IMG/VR virus record: IMGVR_UViG_3300025121_000677
Location: 1 to 35,078 of that record
Direction: 5' to 3' (one strand)
From: a virus
DNA length: 35,078 nucleotides
The translations under genes and the position numbers were made by a program. The notes below the pieces were generated by a model that saw nothing but the letters and a program-made list of their open reading frames with translations, made no database searches and had not been told where the DNA came from. This document shows, one piece after another, positions 23,913-33,300 of this stretch; the stretch's first letter is position 1, and every line of letters begins with the position of its first letter.

Positions 23913-25364
23913 TTAAGAAACTTTAAAGTTTGTTATTAATTTATCAACTTTGAAATTTGTTATTAATTTATCAACTTTGAAATTTGTTATTAATTTATCA
24001 ACTTTGAAAACAATAGATGGATCTGATAGATCTGTAAAAACTGTAGAACTGCTTGACTGTGAAGAGCTACTTTGGATAGAAGAACTTGATTGAGAACTAC
24101 TTGAACTTGATAGTGGATGAAATGATTCGCTTGAACTACTTGATTGTGAAGAACTTGAAGTGCTAGATGAACTACTTTCACTAGAACTAGATGATTGTGA
24201 ACTACTACTTTCACTAGAACTAGATGATTGTGAAGAACTCGATTCGCTAGAAGAACTAGATTGTGATGAACTTGATTCACTAGAACTAGATGATTGTGAA
24301 CTACTAGAAATCGAACTGCTACTCGATTGTGAGCTACTCGATTCGCTAGAAGAACTAGATTGTGATGAACTAGAAGTACTAGAACTTGATTGTGATGAAC
24401 TAGATTCACTAGATGAACTCGATTGTGAAGAACTAGATTCACTAGAACTAGATGATTGTGATGAACTAGAAGTAGAAGAACTACTTGATTGCGAAGAACT
24501 AGATTTACTAGAACTACTACTTTCACTAGAACTACTAGACTGTGATGAACTTGACGTACTAGAACTGCTTGATTTGCTTGAAGAGCTTAACGATTCACTT
24601 GATGAAGACGAACTGAGATGTAATAAACTACTCTCACTAGAAGAACTAGATTGTGATGAACTAGATTCACTAGATGAACTTGACTCACTACTACTAGATT
24701 CACTAGATGAACTTGACTCACTACTACTAGATTCACTAGATGAACTTGACTCACTACTACTAGATTCACTAGATGAACTTGACTCACTACTACTAGATTC
24801 ACTAGATGAACTAGACTCACTAGAAGAACTAGATTGTGATGAACTACTCTCACTAGATGAACTAGATTGTGATGAACTACTCTCACTAGAACTAGATGAT
24901 TGTGAACTACTACTTTCACTAGAACTAGATGATTGTGAACTACTACTCTCACTAGATGAACTAGATTGTGATGAACTACTCTCACTAGAACTAGATGATT
25001 GTGAACTACTACTTTCACTAGAACTAGATGATTGTGAACTACTACTTTCACTAGATGAACTAGATGATTGTGATGAACTAGATTCACTAGAGCTACTAGA
25101 TTGAGAAGAACTTGACTTACTACTACTAGATTCACTAGAAGAACTAGATTGTGAGCTACTAGAACTACTAGATTGAGAAGAACTAGATGTACTAGACGAG
25201 CTAGATTCGGATAAACTAGATTCACTAGAACTACTTGATTCCCCGCCCGCCTCCGTATCCCCCGGCACCAGCCCCGCCGCAATGTAATAGGCGTTACTGG
25301 TCGCCCCCGTGGAGTTGTCAATCGGGACTAGGCCGGCTGAAATCTGATATTCGTTCGATGCCAT
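23913..25364 (-). CDS. Poly-serine virion protein B
   Basis: The 483-residue protein starts with two copies of a short motif, EYQISAGLVPIDN and AYYIAAGLVPGDT, about 20 residues apart, followed by over 380 residues of serine blocks broken by E, Q, T or K. Near its end are three copies of FKVDKLITN. No enzyme motif is present. It resembles protein A only in the serine region. The N-terminal 40 residues are GC-rich, the serine part AT-rich. Probably an extended fibre or decoration protein; it borders the glycosyltransferase island, suggesting its serines are acceptors. Confidence 0.65.
   Translation of the reverse strand: MASNEYQISAGLVPIDNSTGATSNAYYIAAGLVPGDTEAGGESSSSSESSLSESSSSSTSSSSQSSSSSSSQSSSSSESSSSKSSSSQSSSSSESSSSQSSSSSSESSSSQSSSSSESSSSQSSSSSESSSSQSSSSSESSSSQSSSSSESSSSQSSSSSESSSSQSSSSSESSSSQSSSSSESSSSSESSSSESSSSSESSSSESSSSSESSSSESSSSSESSSSESSSSSESSSSQSSSSSESSLLHLSSSSSSESLSSSSKSSSSSTSSSSQSSSSSESSSSSKSSSSQSSSSSTSSSSQSSSSSESSSSQSSSSSESSSSQSSSSTSSSSQSSSSSESSSSQSSSSSISSSSQSSSSSESSSSQSSSSSESSSSQSSSSSESSSSQSSSSSESSSSSTSSSSQSSSSSESFHPLSSSSSSQSSSSIQSSSSQSSSSTVFTDLSDPSIVFKVDKLITNFKVDKLITNFKVDKLITNFKVS
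23921..24007. repeat. 27-bp direct repeat, about three copies
   Basis: The unit ttgttattaatttatcaact plus 7 more bases repeats with near-perfect identity and encodes FKVDKLITN three times at the C-terminus of poly-serine protein B. The final copy runs straight into the stop. Confidence 0.85.
24664..24795. repeat. 33-bp tandem repeat, four perfect copies, in poly-serine gene B
   Basis: The unit begins gattcactagatgaacttg and continues for 13 more bases; copies start at 24664, 24697, 24730 and 24763, and a fifth diverges after 17 bases at 24796. Each encodes 11 residues of serine with two Glu. Perfect copies imply recent expansion by slippage or recombination. Longer imperfect repeats flank it from 24,830 to 25,080. 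Confidence 0.9.
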
Positions 25365-25372
25365 CTAAACCC

Positions 25373-26398
25373 CTAGCTCCACGGGATGGTGATTGCCGTC
25401 CGGCGTAATGTGGCGTCGGAGCGGAGGTTGAAGTCTTCAGAGCCGCCTGTCGTGCTGGTATAGCCCTCGGTTGTGTCGGCCTGGTCCTCTTCGTTGGAGG
25501 TGGTTGAACCACCCTCTATTGGTATGAACTGGTGGAGCGTGGCGTTCTGGATGTTGTCGCCGTCGTTGTCCTCGAAGTAGCAATAACCGGACACTGTGAC
25601 CTCGGTGTTGGCGTTCAGGCCGATATCACCGGCCCCTGAGTGGTTGGTAATGCGACAACCGATGAGGGACCAGAAGGCGCCTTCCGAAGTAGAGGCTAGG
25701 CTAACCACTCCGTCATCGATGTTACCATCTATTACACAATTAAAAAGACACCCATTTACTGAAAGACCTATTCCGTCTTCACCGTTTCCGTGAGCGATGC
25801 AAGCGATAAGCATACAATTTGCGGAGGAGTTCCATCCAGAGCCAACTCCATTATCCCTGGCGGCGCAAAAAATAAACTTTATCATTCCTTGAACACTAAA
25901 CCCATAAACCGTATTTGAGTAAGCAACGGACCTAAAAACAAGCGAATTAGCACCACCTTGAAACCCATAATAATTTCCATCGGAGCAACAATTTATAAAC
26001 ACACATCCATATCCTGCATTCCAAGCAGTGGCTTGAAAACCAAACCCGCTACTCCCCCCGTCGCAATTCGTCACCCTGATGTTCTCGAACCAAAGGGTGC
26101 TTATCCCCGGTACAATGTAAATCCCCGCATAATTCCCGCCGTCCCCGTCCAGCACAAACCGCGTCCCGTCAACATTCCCCTCAGCATTACACCCGACAAA
26201 TTTGATGAACCCCCCGGCGTTGGTGCCGGTTTGGGTGTCAAAGTCCACCCTGGCCGCAAGCGTCTCAGTCCCACGGCAATAAACGACATCCCCGGCGACG
26301 GCGTTGTCAGCCGCCTGCTGAAGAGTTTCGTAAGCGTTCGTCCAGCTCGTGCCGTCGTTATCCCCACTTGCAGCCGGATCAACATATCGCGTTGTCAT
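25373..26398 (-). CDS. Right-handed beta-helix protein (pectate-lyase-like), virion or tailspike type
   Basis: A 341-residue protein opening with MTTRYVDPAASGDNDGTSWT then YETLQQAADNAVAGDVVYC, the standard N-terminal cap of parallel beta-helix repeat proteins. Repeating short strands with aligned small residues follow (VFINCCSDGNYYGFQ, FIFCAARDNGVGSG, MLIACIAHGNGEDG, LFNCVIDGNIDDGV). It ends with EDFNLRSDATLRRT, a cap also seen in the two other beta-helix proteins here. Phage tailspikes use this fold to bind or cleave polysaccharide, but no catalytic residues can be identified. The start overlaps the preceding stop as TAATG. No signal peptide is visible. Confidence 0.75.
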   Translation of the reverse strand: MTTRYVDPAASGDNDGTSWTNAYETLQQAADNAVAGDVVYCRGTETLAARVDFDTQTGTNAGGFIKFVGCNAEGNVDGTRFVLDGDGGNYAGIYIVPGISTLWFENIRVTNCDGGSSGFGFQATAWNAGYGCVFINCCSDGNYYGFQGGANSLVFRSVAYSNTVYGFSVQGMIKFIFCAARDNGVGSGWNSSANCMLIACIAHGNGEDGIGLSVNGCLFNCVIDGNIDDGVVSLASTSEGAFWSLIGCRITNHSGAGDIGLNANTEVTVSGYCYFEDNDGDNIQNATLHQFIPIEGGSTTSNEEDQADTTEGYTSTTGGSEDFNLRSDATLRRTAITIPWS

Positions 26399-26751
26399 TA
26401 TTCCACCGCCTTTACGTCATAGTGATAAACGGTATCGACCACCACGCCATCAATGGTAATGGTGTCGGTATCGACCACATGCTCACAGTTGACGGCGCAC
26501 TCCGGCAACCCACGTTTAACAAGGTTCGGGTGGACATGGGAGCAAAAGCCGAGTTGGACGGGCCTGCACATGACACACACAGAGTCGGCAGGGATGTCAC
26601 AATTAGTGAGATTACAGCTCACGAACGTCAACCCCGCCTTCCCATCGAATATCTTGGTATGGGGCAGAAGTTGCAGGAAGTTGTCCCCCGTGAACGTGTG
26701 GCCGTTTTCAACGTCCGGCAGGGGCTTAATGCCTAGTGAGTAGTTACCCAT
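26398..26751 (-). CDS. Cys-rich unknown protein, 117 residues
   Basis: Starts MGNYSLGIKPLPDVENGHTF at ATG 26751, overlapping the preceding stop as TGATG. It contains several Cys residues in a TFVSCNLTNCDIP and VCVMCRPVQLGFCSHVH pattern, which could bind metal or form disulphides, and a C-terminal beta segment (TDTITIDGVVVDTVYHYDV). Reads like one rung set of a beta-helix plus a small beta domain. No family recognised. An upstream in-frame ATG at 26844 lies inside the previous gene. Confidence 0.55.
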   Translation of the reverse strand: MGNYSLGIKPLPDVENGHTFTGDNFLQLLPHTKIFDGKAGLTFVSCNLTNCDIPADSVCVMCRPVQLGFCSHVHPNLVKRGLPECAVNCEHVVDTDTITIDGVVVDTVYHYDVKAVE

Positions 26752-26975
26752 CACTCCACCCCCTGAGCAAAGAAGTTGTCCCGCAGGTATTTGTAGACGT
26801 TCCAAGCCAACGTCATGATCGGGTCTTTGCCGCTTGTGACCCACTTCTTTTTCTTCTCGTCCGAGAGTTTGTTCCAGACTGCCAGCCGCAGGTCCATCGC
26901 CGTCTTGAGTTGATTGATCCTGGTCTGGATCTGGCCTGCTGATGTGGATTGGCCGGTTAGGTTAAGGTCTGTCAT
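26751..26975 (-). CDS. Small helical unknown protein, 74 residues
   Basis: ATG 26975 has a near-perfect AGGAGGT ribosome site 7 nt upstream. The protein is helical and charged (TRINQLKTAMDLRLAVWNKL, then DEKKKKWVTSGKDPIM). No family recognised. Coupled to the next gene by TGATG. The DNA from 26976 to 27140 shows no gene I can support. Confidence 0.6.
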   Translation of the reverse strand: MTDLNLTGQSTSAGQIQTRINQLKTAMDLRLAVWNKLSDEKKKKWVTSGKDPIMTLAWNVYKYLRDNFFAQGVE

Positions 26976-27140
26976 GATGCTACCTCCTGGTAACAATGAA
27001 CCACAGTCTTTGCCAAAATTTGCAATGACAAGGGACTGGCCCATCTAAAATATCTACGTCAACTTGCTTTGAAAATATTCTATGTTTACACCAATGAGGC
27101 ATGATGCCCCCTTATTTGCATTTCCATTTCACTTCCTCAA

Positions 27141-27461
27141 TTACGGCACGATCCGTAGACTTGGTGATCCGGGCAGTCCGGGTACAGCGAATGCCAAAGG
27201 GGGTTCCGAGCACCCCCGGACATTACACGCTTGGATATCGGTTATCTGGTGAGCGCCGTTGTCGAGCGGCCCAAGGTCCAGCACGATTGCCGACCCGTCC
27301 GTGTGAAGGGCATAGGGGACTTGAACAGGCACCCCATTGTCCTTCATCTGAAAGTGGGTAACGGCCACTTCTGCCTGGTAGGGGTCGCAGACCAGAAAAG
27401 GTCCAGCCCATGCCGTCGAAGTGAAAAGAATGATTGCCAAGGTGATGATTGCCTTTTTCAT
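27141..27461 (-). CDS. Exported unknown protein with signal peptide, 106 residues
   Basis: Starts MKKAIITLAIILFTSTAWAG: a Lys-positive end, a hydrophobic core and an A-W-A cleavage site typical of Sec signal peptides. The mature part has a beta-sandwich look (QAEVAVTHFQMKDNGVPVQV, ALHTDGSAIVLDLGPLDNGAH, then ITDIQACNVRGCSEPP, with two Cys), like a fibronectin-type domain. The start is set by TAACGGAGGACAT just upstream. An exported product in a phage structural region is unusual and could be a surface or periplasmic factor. No family recognised. Confidence 0.65.
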   Translation of the reverse strand: MKKAIITLAIILFTSTAWAGPFLVCDPYQAEVAVTHFQMKDNGVPVQVPYALHTDGSAIVLDLGPLDNGAHQITDIQACNVRGCSEPPLAFAVPGLPGSPSLRIVP

Positions 27462-27485
27462 TATGTCCTCCGTTATGATTATTAA

Positions 27486-27506
27486 AATATTATTCTTAAT
27501 AATATT
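27486..27506. other. AT-only inverted repeat upstream of the exported-protein gene
   Basis: AATATTATT, 3-nt spacer, AATAATATT. It is 25 nt before ATG 27461 on the minus strand and could be an RNA hairpin or a weak operator or terminator. Nothing further supports a role. Confidence 0.3.
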
Positions 27507-27540
27507 ATACCACAAATCATGATATTTTACTTTAACTATT

Positions 27541-29427
27541 TTACTTCACCTCTACCAATTCTATGTCTAAGTTATATATCCCATCTATAACTATGCTTCT
27601 TCCTATTTCATCTGAAGCAAATCTCATTGTGATTTCTTCTGATTCATATAGCGTAGGTAAAAAATCATGTGGGTCAAATATAAAACTATCTGCAATACCA
27701 TTATGCCCAATAGCAAACCACCACAACCCGTCAGTAACATCTTCATACAGATATCTTAATTTAAATCTTCTTCTAGGATTACTCCATTTTTTATCTCTCT
27801 GTTCTGAACCATTCACAGCTTCAAGAATATTTGTTTTAAATTCATAACTTTCTTCCCATGTGGCTACAGGAATTGGTGTTGATGGATATCTATCCATATC
27901 CATCGCTTCAGAGCTTGATGAAGCAGATGAACTAGATTGTTGCGAAGATGATGATTGTGAACTACTTGATTCAGAAGATTGCGAAGAACTAGATTGTGAA
28001 CTACTAGAGCTTGAACTACTAGAAGTAGAAGAAGATGATTGTGAAGAACTAGAAGTAGAACTAGAACTACTTGAAGTTGATGATGATGATTGGGAGCTAG
28101 AAGATTGTGAACTAGAACTACTAGATTGTGAAGAACTTGATTGGGAAGAACTAGAAGTTGAACTAGAGGAACTTTCACTAGATGAACTAGATTCTTGAGA
28201 TGATGAAGAACTACTTCTAGAACTACTAGATTGAGAAGAACTTGAAATAGAACTACTTGAAGATATAGAGCTTGATTGGGAACTAGAACTTGATATACTT
28301 GAACTAGAAGATTGAATTCCTATATCTTCAATTTCAATATAAGAAGCTAATGAACTACTAGAAGAAATACTTGAACTTGATTTACTACTACTAGATTCAC
28401 TAGAACTACTAGATTCACTAGAACTTATAGAACTACTACTACTTGAAATTGAAGAACTAGAAGACTGAGAGCTAGAGCTACTAGATTGTGATGAACTTGA
28501 TTCACTAGAAGAACTAGAACTAGGTTCAATATATTCATCAAATCCTATATCCCAAGTACCACTACGTGTTTCACCATCAATATCATCATCAAAAGCAAAA
28601 GCCCCATCTCCACTTAAATCTGTTCCTTGATCTTTTGCTATAGTATCTTCCGATGATAAATGAAAATCATCATTATCGGAATCTACATAGGTGGGATTAC
28701 TAGTTAAACATGTAGTTTGCGTAACATTAGCATGAATTGCAGCATTGACTATGATACAGTTTTTAGCTAATGTACCAGCTTCAGAAGCATATATGCCCCA
28801 TCCAGCACTTGATGGTTGTACACCTGTACAATTATAAATAACACCTGTATTTTTTGCTAAACTGAATAAAGTAATACTGGTTCCGCCACTTACTCTAGCA
28901 ACAAGACTATTTGCAATAACACAATAAGCCCCTCGCAAATCAATACCAACCAAAACCCCAGATGCATCAGCATTAGAAGCTCCTGATATTAGATCTCCAA
29001 CAGTTTTCGAATATGCCCCTGCTGCGGGAGCATATACATGTCGTGTAGTTCCAGCGTAACTTCTATTGAATTGCAAACATAAATCATAAATACCAATATA
29101 ATTTTCGCCAAGATAAAATAATTGTGCAGTGCTGGCTGAAGATACAAAGGCAACTACAGACCCATCATATTTTGGAATACCGACATGACCTTCTCCGCTT
29201 GCCGGTCTAATAACACGAAAATATGAAGAACTAACAGTGGCTCCATCGATAGTGACATAATCATCATGTGCCCCCGCATAGCAATTTAAAATTTCACCTG
29301 CTTCAGCGGTAACTAAATCGATATCAGTAGCACCCTCCCATACCGATAGTACAGAATAGTCTTTACCACCAGCACTATCATAAGTGCTTTCGTTATATGC
29401 TAATGGTAATCGTCTACTACTTGCCAT
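27541..29427 (-). CDS. Beta-helix + poly-serine linker + minor-tail domain protein (poly-serine protein C)
   Basis: 628 residues in three parts. Residues about 1-300 form a beta-helix (GVLVGIDLRGAYCVIANSLV, TGVIYNCTGVQPSSAGWGIY, GTLAKNCIIVNAAIH) closed by DDFHLSSEDTIAKDQ and DIGFDEY. Residues about 304-510 are poly-serine blocks broken by Q, E, T, I. The C-terminal 120 residues (PVATWEESYEFKTNILEAVN, SNPRRRFKLRYLYEDVTDGL, FIFDPHDFLPTLYESEEITM) resemble a phage minor tail domain of the DUF2460 type. That tail domain would attach the fibre, the serine linker extends it and the beta-helix is the tip. The gene order within the protein is unusual, with the tip N-terminal. Confidence 0.7.
   Translation of the reverse strand: MASSRRLPLAYNESTYDSAGGKDYSVLSVWEGATDIDLVTAEAGEILNCYAGAHDDYVTIDGATVSSSYFRVIRPASGEGHVGIPKYDGSVVAFVSSASTAQLFYLGENYIGIYDLCLQFNRSYAGTTRHVYAPAAGAYSKTVGDLISGASNADASGVLVGIDLRGAYCVIANSLVARVSGGTSITLFSLAKNTGVIYNCTGVQPSSAGWGIYASEAGTLAKNCIIVNAAIHANVTQTTCLTSNPTYVDSDNDDFHLSSEDTIAKDQGTDLSGDGAFAFDDDIDGETRSGTWDIGFDEYIEPSSSSSSESSSSQSSSSSSQSSSSSISSSSSSISSSESSSSSESSSSKSSSSISSSSSLASYIEIEDIGIQSSSSSISSSSSQSSSISSSSSISSSSQSSSSRSSSSSSQESSSSSESSSSSTSSSSQSSSSQSSSSSSQSSSSQSSSSTSSSSSSTSSSSQSSSSTSSSSSSSSSQSSSSQSSESSSSQSSSSQQSSSSASSSSEAMDMDRYPSTPIPVATWEESYEFKTNILEAVNGSEQRDKKWSNPRRRFKLRYLYEDVTDGLWWFAIGHNGIADSFIFDPHDFLPTLYESEEITMRFASDEIGRSIVIDGIYNLDIELVEVK
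27925..28530. repeat. Degenerate serine-codon repeat tract of protein C
   Basis: Irregular words such as actagattgtgaact and gaagaactagattca on the plus strand encode poly-serine. It is interrupted once near 28313-28350, where a non-repetitive stretch encodes LASYIEIEDIGIQ, a remnant of another segment or an insertion. Confidence 0.8.
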
Positions 29428-29431
29428 TTAT

Positions 29432-30307
29432 CTAATCCACATCTAAGGCAGGAGGAGGATTTTCTTCAGGATCAACATCAGAATCATTCCATTTATCTTT
29501 AGGAATTGGATTCGTAGTTCTAATCCAATCAAATTCAATAATTTCTTCTGAATCTATTGTTCCTGGAATAGAACAATCAACTTCATTAATTGATAATGAA
29601 TGATTACTATTTCTACCATCAAATTTTTGAATTAATTGACTTGCAGATTTAAAAGGTTGATAAATATAATTTGAATCTTGTATTTTATCAATATCAATTT
29701 CAGGAATACGATTAAGTAATCTTGCTACTGGTAATCTAAATTTACGTTTAGCCAAAACAGCAGGTCTATTACGCCAAATCTTCCCATCAACTAATGAAGC
29801 CTCATTCATATCTAAATTAGTACAAATCACAGGATCTTGATAAATAGATTTCATCAATGAAAGATTAGGATCTCCAGGATCAATATCTAATATTTCACTA
29901 TTATGAATTCCTTTATCATAAAGCCTAGATTGGATAAAACTATCTAGCTTATCTTGCTCATGGGCTTTCCATGCTTGAATTATTAAAGACTTTGCATTTG
30001 CTAATGGCATAGAGTTAAACCTAGCCAAAACATCATCAACAGTTTCCCTTGGTGTAATCTTAAGTCTAAACCAAATCTTTGTTTTGATTAAAAATCTTGC
30101 TATTTGGATTTTAGTCAATGATTGGAAATCAGGCATTGGATTTAATGACCATGGAACATTTACAATTAAAATCAAACCATATTTAATCTCTTTCAATCCC
30201 CAATTCCAAGGATATGGTCGAACAGCAACTATGTCTCCGAGCCTTAACCTCTTATGTTTTTCATTATCAGGCATATCATGACCTTGAATATAAAATTCAA
30301 ACTTCAT
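29432..30307 (-). CDS. Unknown protein, 291 residues, probably virion-associated
   Basis: Not recognised. It is soluble with no signal peptide. The N-terminal half (RLRLGDIVAVRPYPWNWGLK, FLIKTKIWFRLKIT) is beta-rich and the C-terminal end is acidic and Pro-rich (DPEENPPPALDV). Start ATG 30307 lies 2 nt after the previous stop, so translation is coupled to the large exported beta-helix gene. The position between two tail-type genes suggests a tail or baseplate component; no domain supports this directly. Confidence 0.55.
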   Translation of the reverse strand: MKFEFYIQGHDMPDNEKHKRLRLGDIVAVRPYPWNWGLKEIKYGLILIVNVPWSLNPMPDFQSLTKIQIARFLIKTKIWFRLKITPRETVDDVLARFNSMPLANAKSLIIQAWKAHEQDKLDSFIQSRLYDKGIHNSEILDIDPGDPNLSLMKSIYQDPVICTNLDMNEASLVDGKIWRNRPAVLAKRKFRLPVARLLNRIPEIDIDKIQDSNYIYQPFKSASQLIQKFDGRNSNHSLSINEVDCSIPGTIDSEEIIEFDWIRTTNPIPKDKWNDSDVDPEENPPPALDVD

Positions 30308-30308
30308 A

Positions 30309-33300
30309 TTAATACTCCACTCTGAGCTTAACCCATCCTAAGCAATTAAAACTAGAACCATTATAAACATTCCATTCATCTGATTCACAATCTTCAGATG
30401 TGGCTCCAGTCTTATATTTAATTGTAAATCCTGATGAAGCTGAACTGTATTTATTATTAAATATTGTCATATATCCTGAAGCATTTATATTCCAACAATA
30501 ATTCATTTCCATATATTGATTAGGATAGAGTCTAAGTTTCTCAGAATCACCAGATCCAATAACAGTTCCTGTTCCTGACCAATTATCTGTAAAAGATCTT
30601 GATATATCTTCAATAATATCAGTCTCAGCACCCCAAACAACCGTTCCTACAGCAAATTCATAAGGACCTATATCATTAGTTCCTTCTTGGGGTAGAGTGG
30701 TTCCTATTATATCATAATCAATTCCAGTAATCGCAACTCCAGCATTTCTAAGAACACTAGTCGGTATTAATCTAAAGTCTTCATTATCTTCATCGATGAA
30801 ACCCATATCGGCAACTTCAAATCGACAATCAGAACAAGTTACTGTTCCACCACTCGCTTCAATAGTTGCTTCAGATTGAGAAAAAGAACATTTTTCTCCA
30901 GTAAACGTCTTACCATTTGCTAATGTAACAGATCCTGGAACTGCTATTCCTTTAAAGGTTGCCGATTCATTAACAATCAAAGTTCCTTTAATTAGATCTC
31001 TATATATATTACATCCAGTAGCTCCAGATGGAATAGTAAGTGTAGACCCTTCAGGTATGATCGATAATTGATGAGTATTATTAGAACCTAGCACAATATC
31101 AGAAGCATGTTTAATTTTAGATATTACCCACCAATCGCCAAAAGTAATATCTCCAGTCCATGTTTCCCCAATACCTGTAATAATACAGGGATCGGCCTCT
31201 GTACAGTCATCGTTACCAAGATTCAGAGCTCCTGGTTCAGTAACAATACCAAGACCATATTGATCACCGTCAACCTTAGTAATGGATGCTCTAAGAGTTG
31301 TAAAATTTGGATATTCACCTTGATATTCATCTCCATCATAATCTACGAATGTTCCTACACTCCATTCTCCTTTACCACCTATTGTAATAGTGCCTGTCGT
31401 AAATATTCCAGCAGTTCCTGCCCTGTCTAGTTCATTGCCAGACCCATCTTTAATCTCTCCACCAACCATCTCAGCCAGCACAGGATTTGAACATCGAGAT
31501 TTTGCAGACACTGTAGCTCTAGCTGTTAAATACTTAATACCTCCAATATCTTTTTTCTCAAAATAGTCTAAATAAATTGTTACTGTTCCACAAGTAAAAG
31601 CCCACGTCGGGCTCTCGGTTACGATTGAATCCTCTGACAGCTCTCCGCAAACCCTGAAACTATCACCTAATACGTAAGAAGTCGTAAGATCCTCCGTGCA
31701 GGCCGTACAGGAGGCGTCAGAACACACGCCACGAGCGTCCATGGTGGGGGCGGTGACATCGGCGGGAGTCCAGTCGGGCTCTGCCGCGTTGTAGGAATCA
31801 ATGATGCTCCATTCATCGCCGTGCCATGGGTTGGTGAGCCCAACCGTTGTCTGGTCAGATTCCCCAAGATAGAAGTATCGTGTACCGGCCGCAAAAGCGG
31901 TGACGGCCACAGCATTGGCGTCGTTCTCCCAATCGTTCGCGCCAACTTTTATTGAGAGGCACCCGGTGGCATCTTCATTGCAATGGGTGGTTGACGATAT
32001 CCTGAAACCGAGAGTTACCTCAGTTCCCGCAGAAATCGTATGCGTAGAGTTCATAGAAACGACATTGCCCTGCCCTTCATATCGCAGGGTTATGACGCCT
32101 GTTGACCTGTAATAGGCATAGATCTGATTTGATCCGTCTTGCCACAAATGCCAAATTGTTGAATTGCCTGAATTGAGGGATTCAGGCGTTATTTTTCCCC
32201 AAACGGTCAATTCGTCTGGCGTAACGCTGATCGTCCATTTGATAAATTCGTTCGCAACGCTGAACCGCACCCCATTCCCGGCAGTCCCGTAGGCCCCGGC
32301 TATTTCCACGCCGGCCGCAACCGTGCCAGACGTGTGGGTAGCTCCATCTGCGGTCCACGCCTCGTCGGTGTCATCGGTATAATCCGCATTATAGGCGAAG
32401 GCGTAGGTCCCCACTGGAACGTCGGCTCCCCCTACAGGTGGAGGTGGTTCATCTTCCGGGAATTCCCCGGCACCCCTATCCGCCCCACCGTTATCAGCTC
32501 TACCTATTTTCACAACCGAGACAGCTCCATAGGTCCAGACCGATGTGTTGCGGAGACCTTGTACGGCAAAGGTAGGCGCTTTACCAGAGTTGACCACCGC
32601 TGATCCCACCTCGGTCGCATACCCGCTTGAATCAATGCCGGGATCTCCGAATATTTCGTTGTCCGCGATACTCTCTCCGTTCCACCCGGCCTGTGCCGCT
32701 TCGTCTCTGGTCGTGTGCCCTGCCCAGACCACAACGTTCTGATCACCTGCATACTCATTTCTCCAGATGTTATACTCAAATGTGGGTGCGGAATTGGCAT
32801 CCAGGTTCATCATTTCACTATCGGCATCGTTCATCCTGAAGATACTATTTCGGAACGTACCGTCGAACCAAGTTAGGTAAAGTCCTACTCCCATCGCGTC
32901 ATCGGAGTAGAACGTCTCATTTTCAAATGTTATTTCACCCCTGTACCCCAATGAATAGACAAAGTTTCCGGTTGACCCTATGTAGCGGTTGTTGTATGAG
33001 GCATTGCCCACGCCGCTCCCGGTCGAAGCCTCAGACGAACAGCAGAAGTAGACGCCTGTTTTCGCGTCTATGATCTCATTATTTCGGACTGTATTATTGG
33101 AAACATTATCTTTGTAGGCAAAAGCGCTTGTGTCAGTCGGACCGATCAGATTCTCTTCTACGAGGTTGTTCTGAGCAAAGTCCGGGGCTTTGTACAGAAA
33201 CTGAACAACACCATTATTACGCGGGTTACTCGCTATGGGGTAGCCGCCCATACCAACAAAGGCTGGATCACGATACATCCAGTTTGCGTAAATATGATTG

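Noticed and set aside
24160-25104. Long plus-strand frame rich in Leu, Asp and Glu opposite poly-serine gene B
   Set aside because: It is the antisense reading of serine codons; it has no ribosome site and no independent domain, and similar frames appear opposite the other serine tracts.
24160-25104. CRISPR-like array impression from regular repeats
   Set aside because: Repeats are coding, in phase with serine codons, and lack unique spacers of constant size.
25958-26422. Plus-strand frame opposite the beta-helix gene
   Set aside because: A GC-rich shadow; the minus-strand frame has the beta-helix pattern and coupled start.
26736-26942. Plus-strand frame in the small-gene region
   Set aside because: The minus-strand genes here have a near-perfect ribosome site and coupled stops; this frame has neither.
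32334-32839. Several short frames opposite or within the large beta-helix gene
   Set aside because: Shadow frames in GC-rich DNA with no initiation signals.
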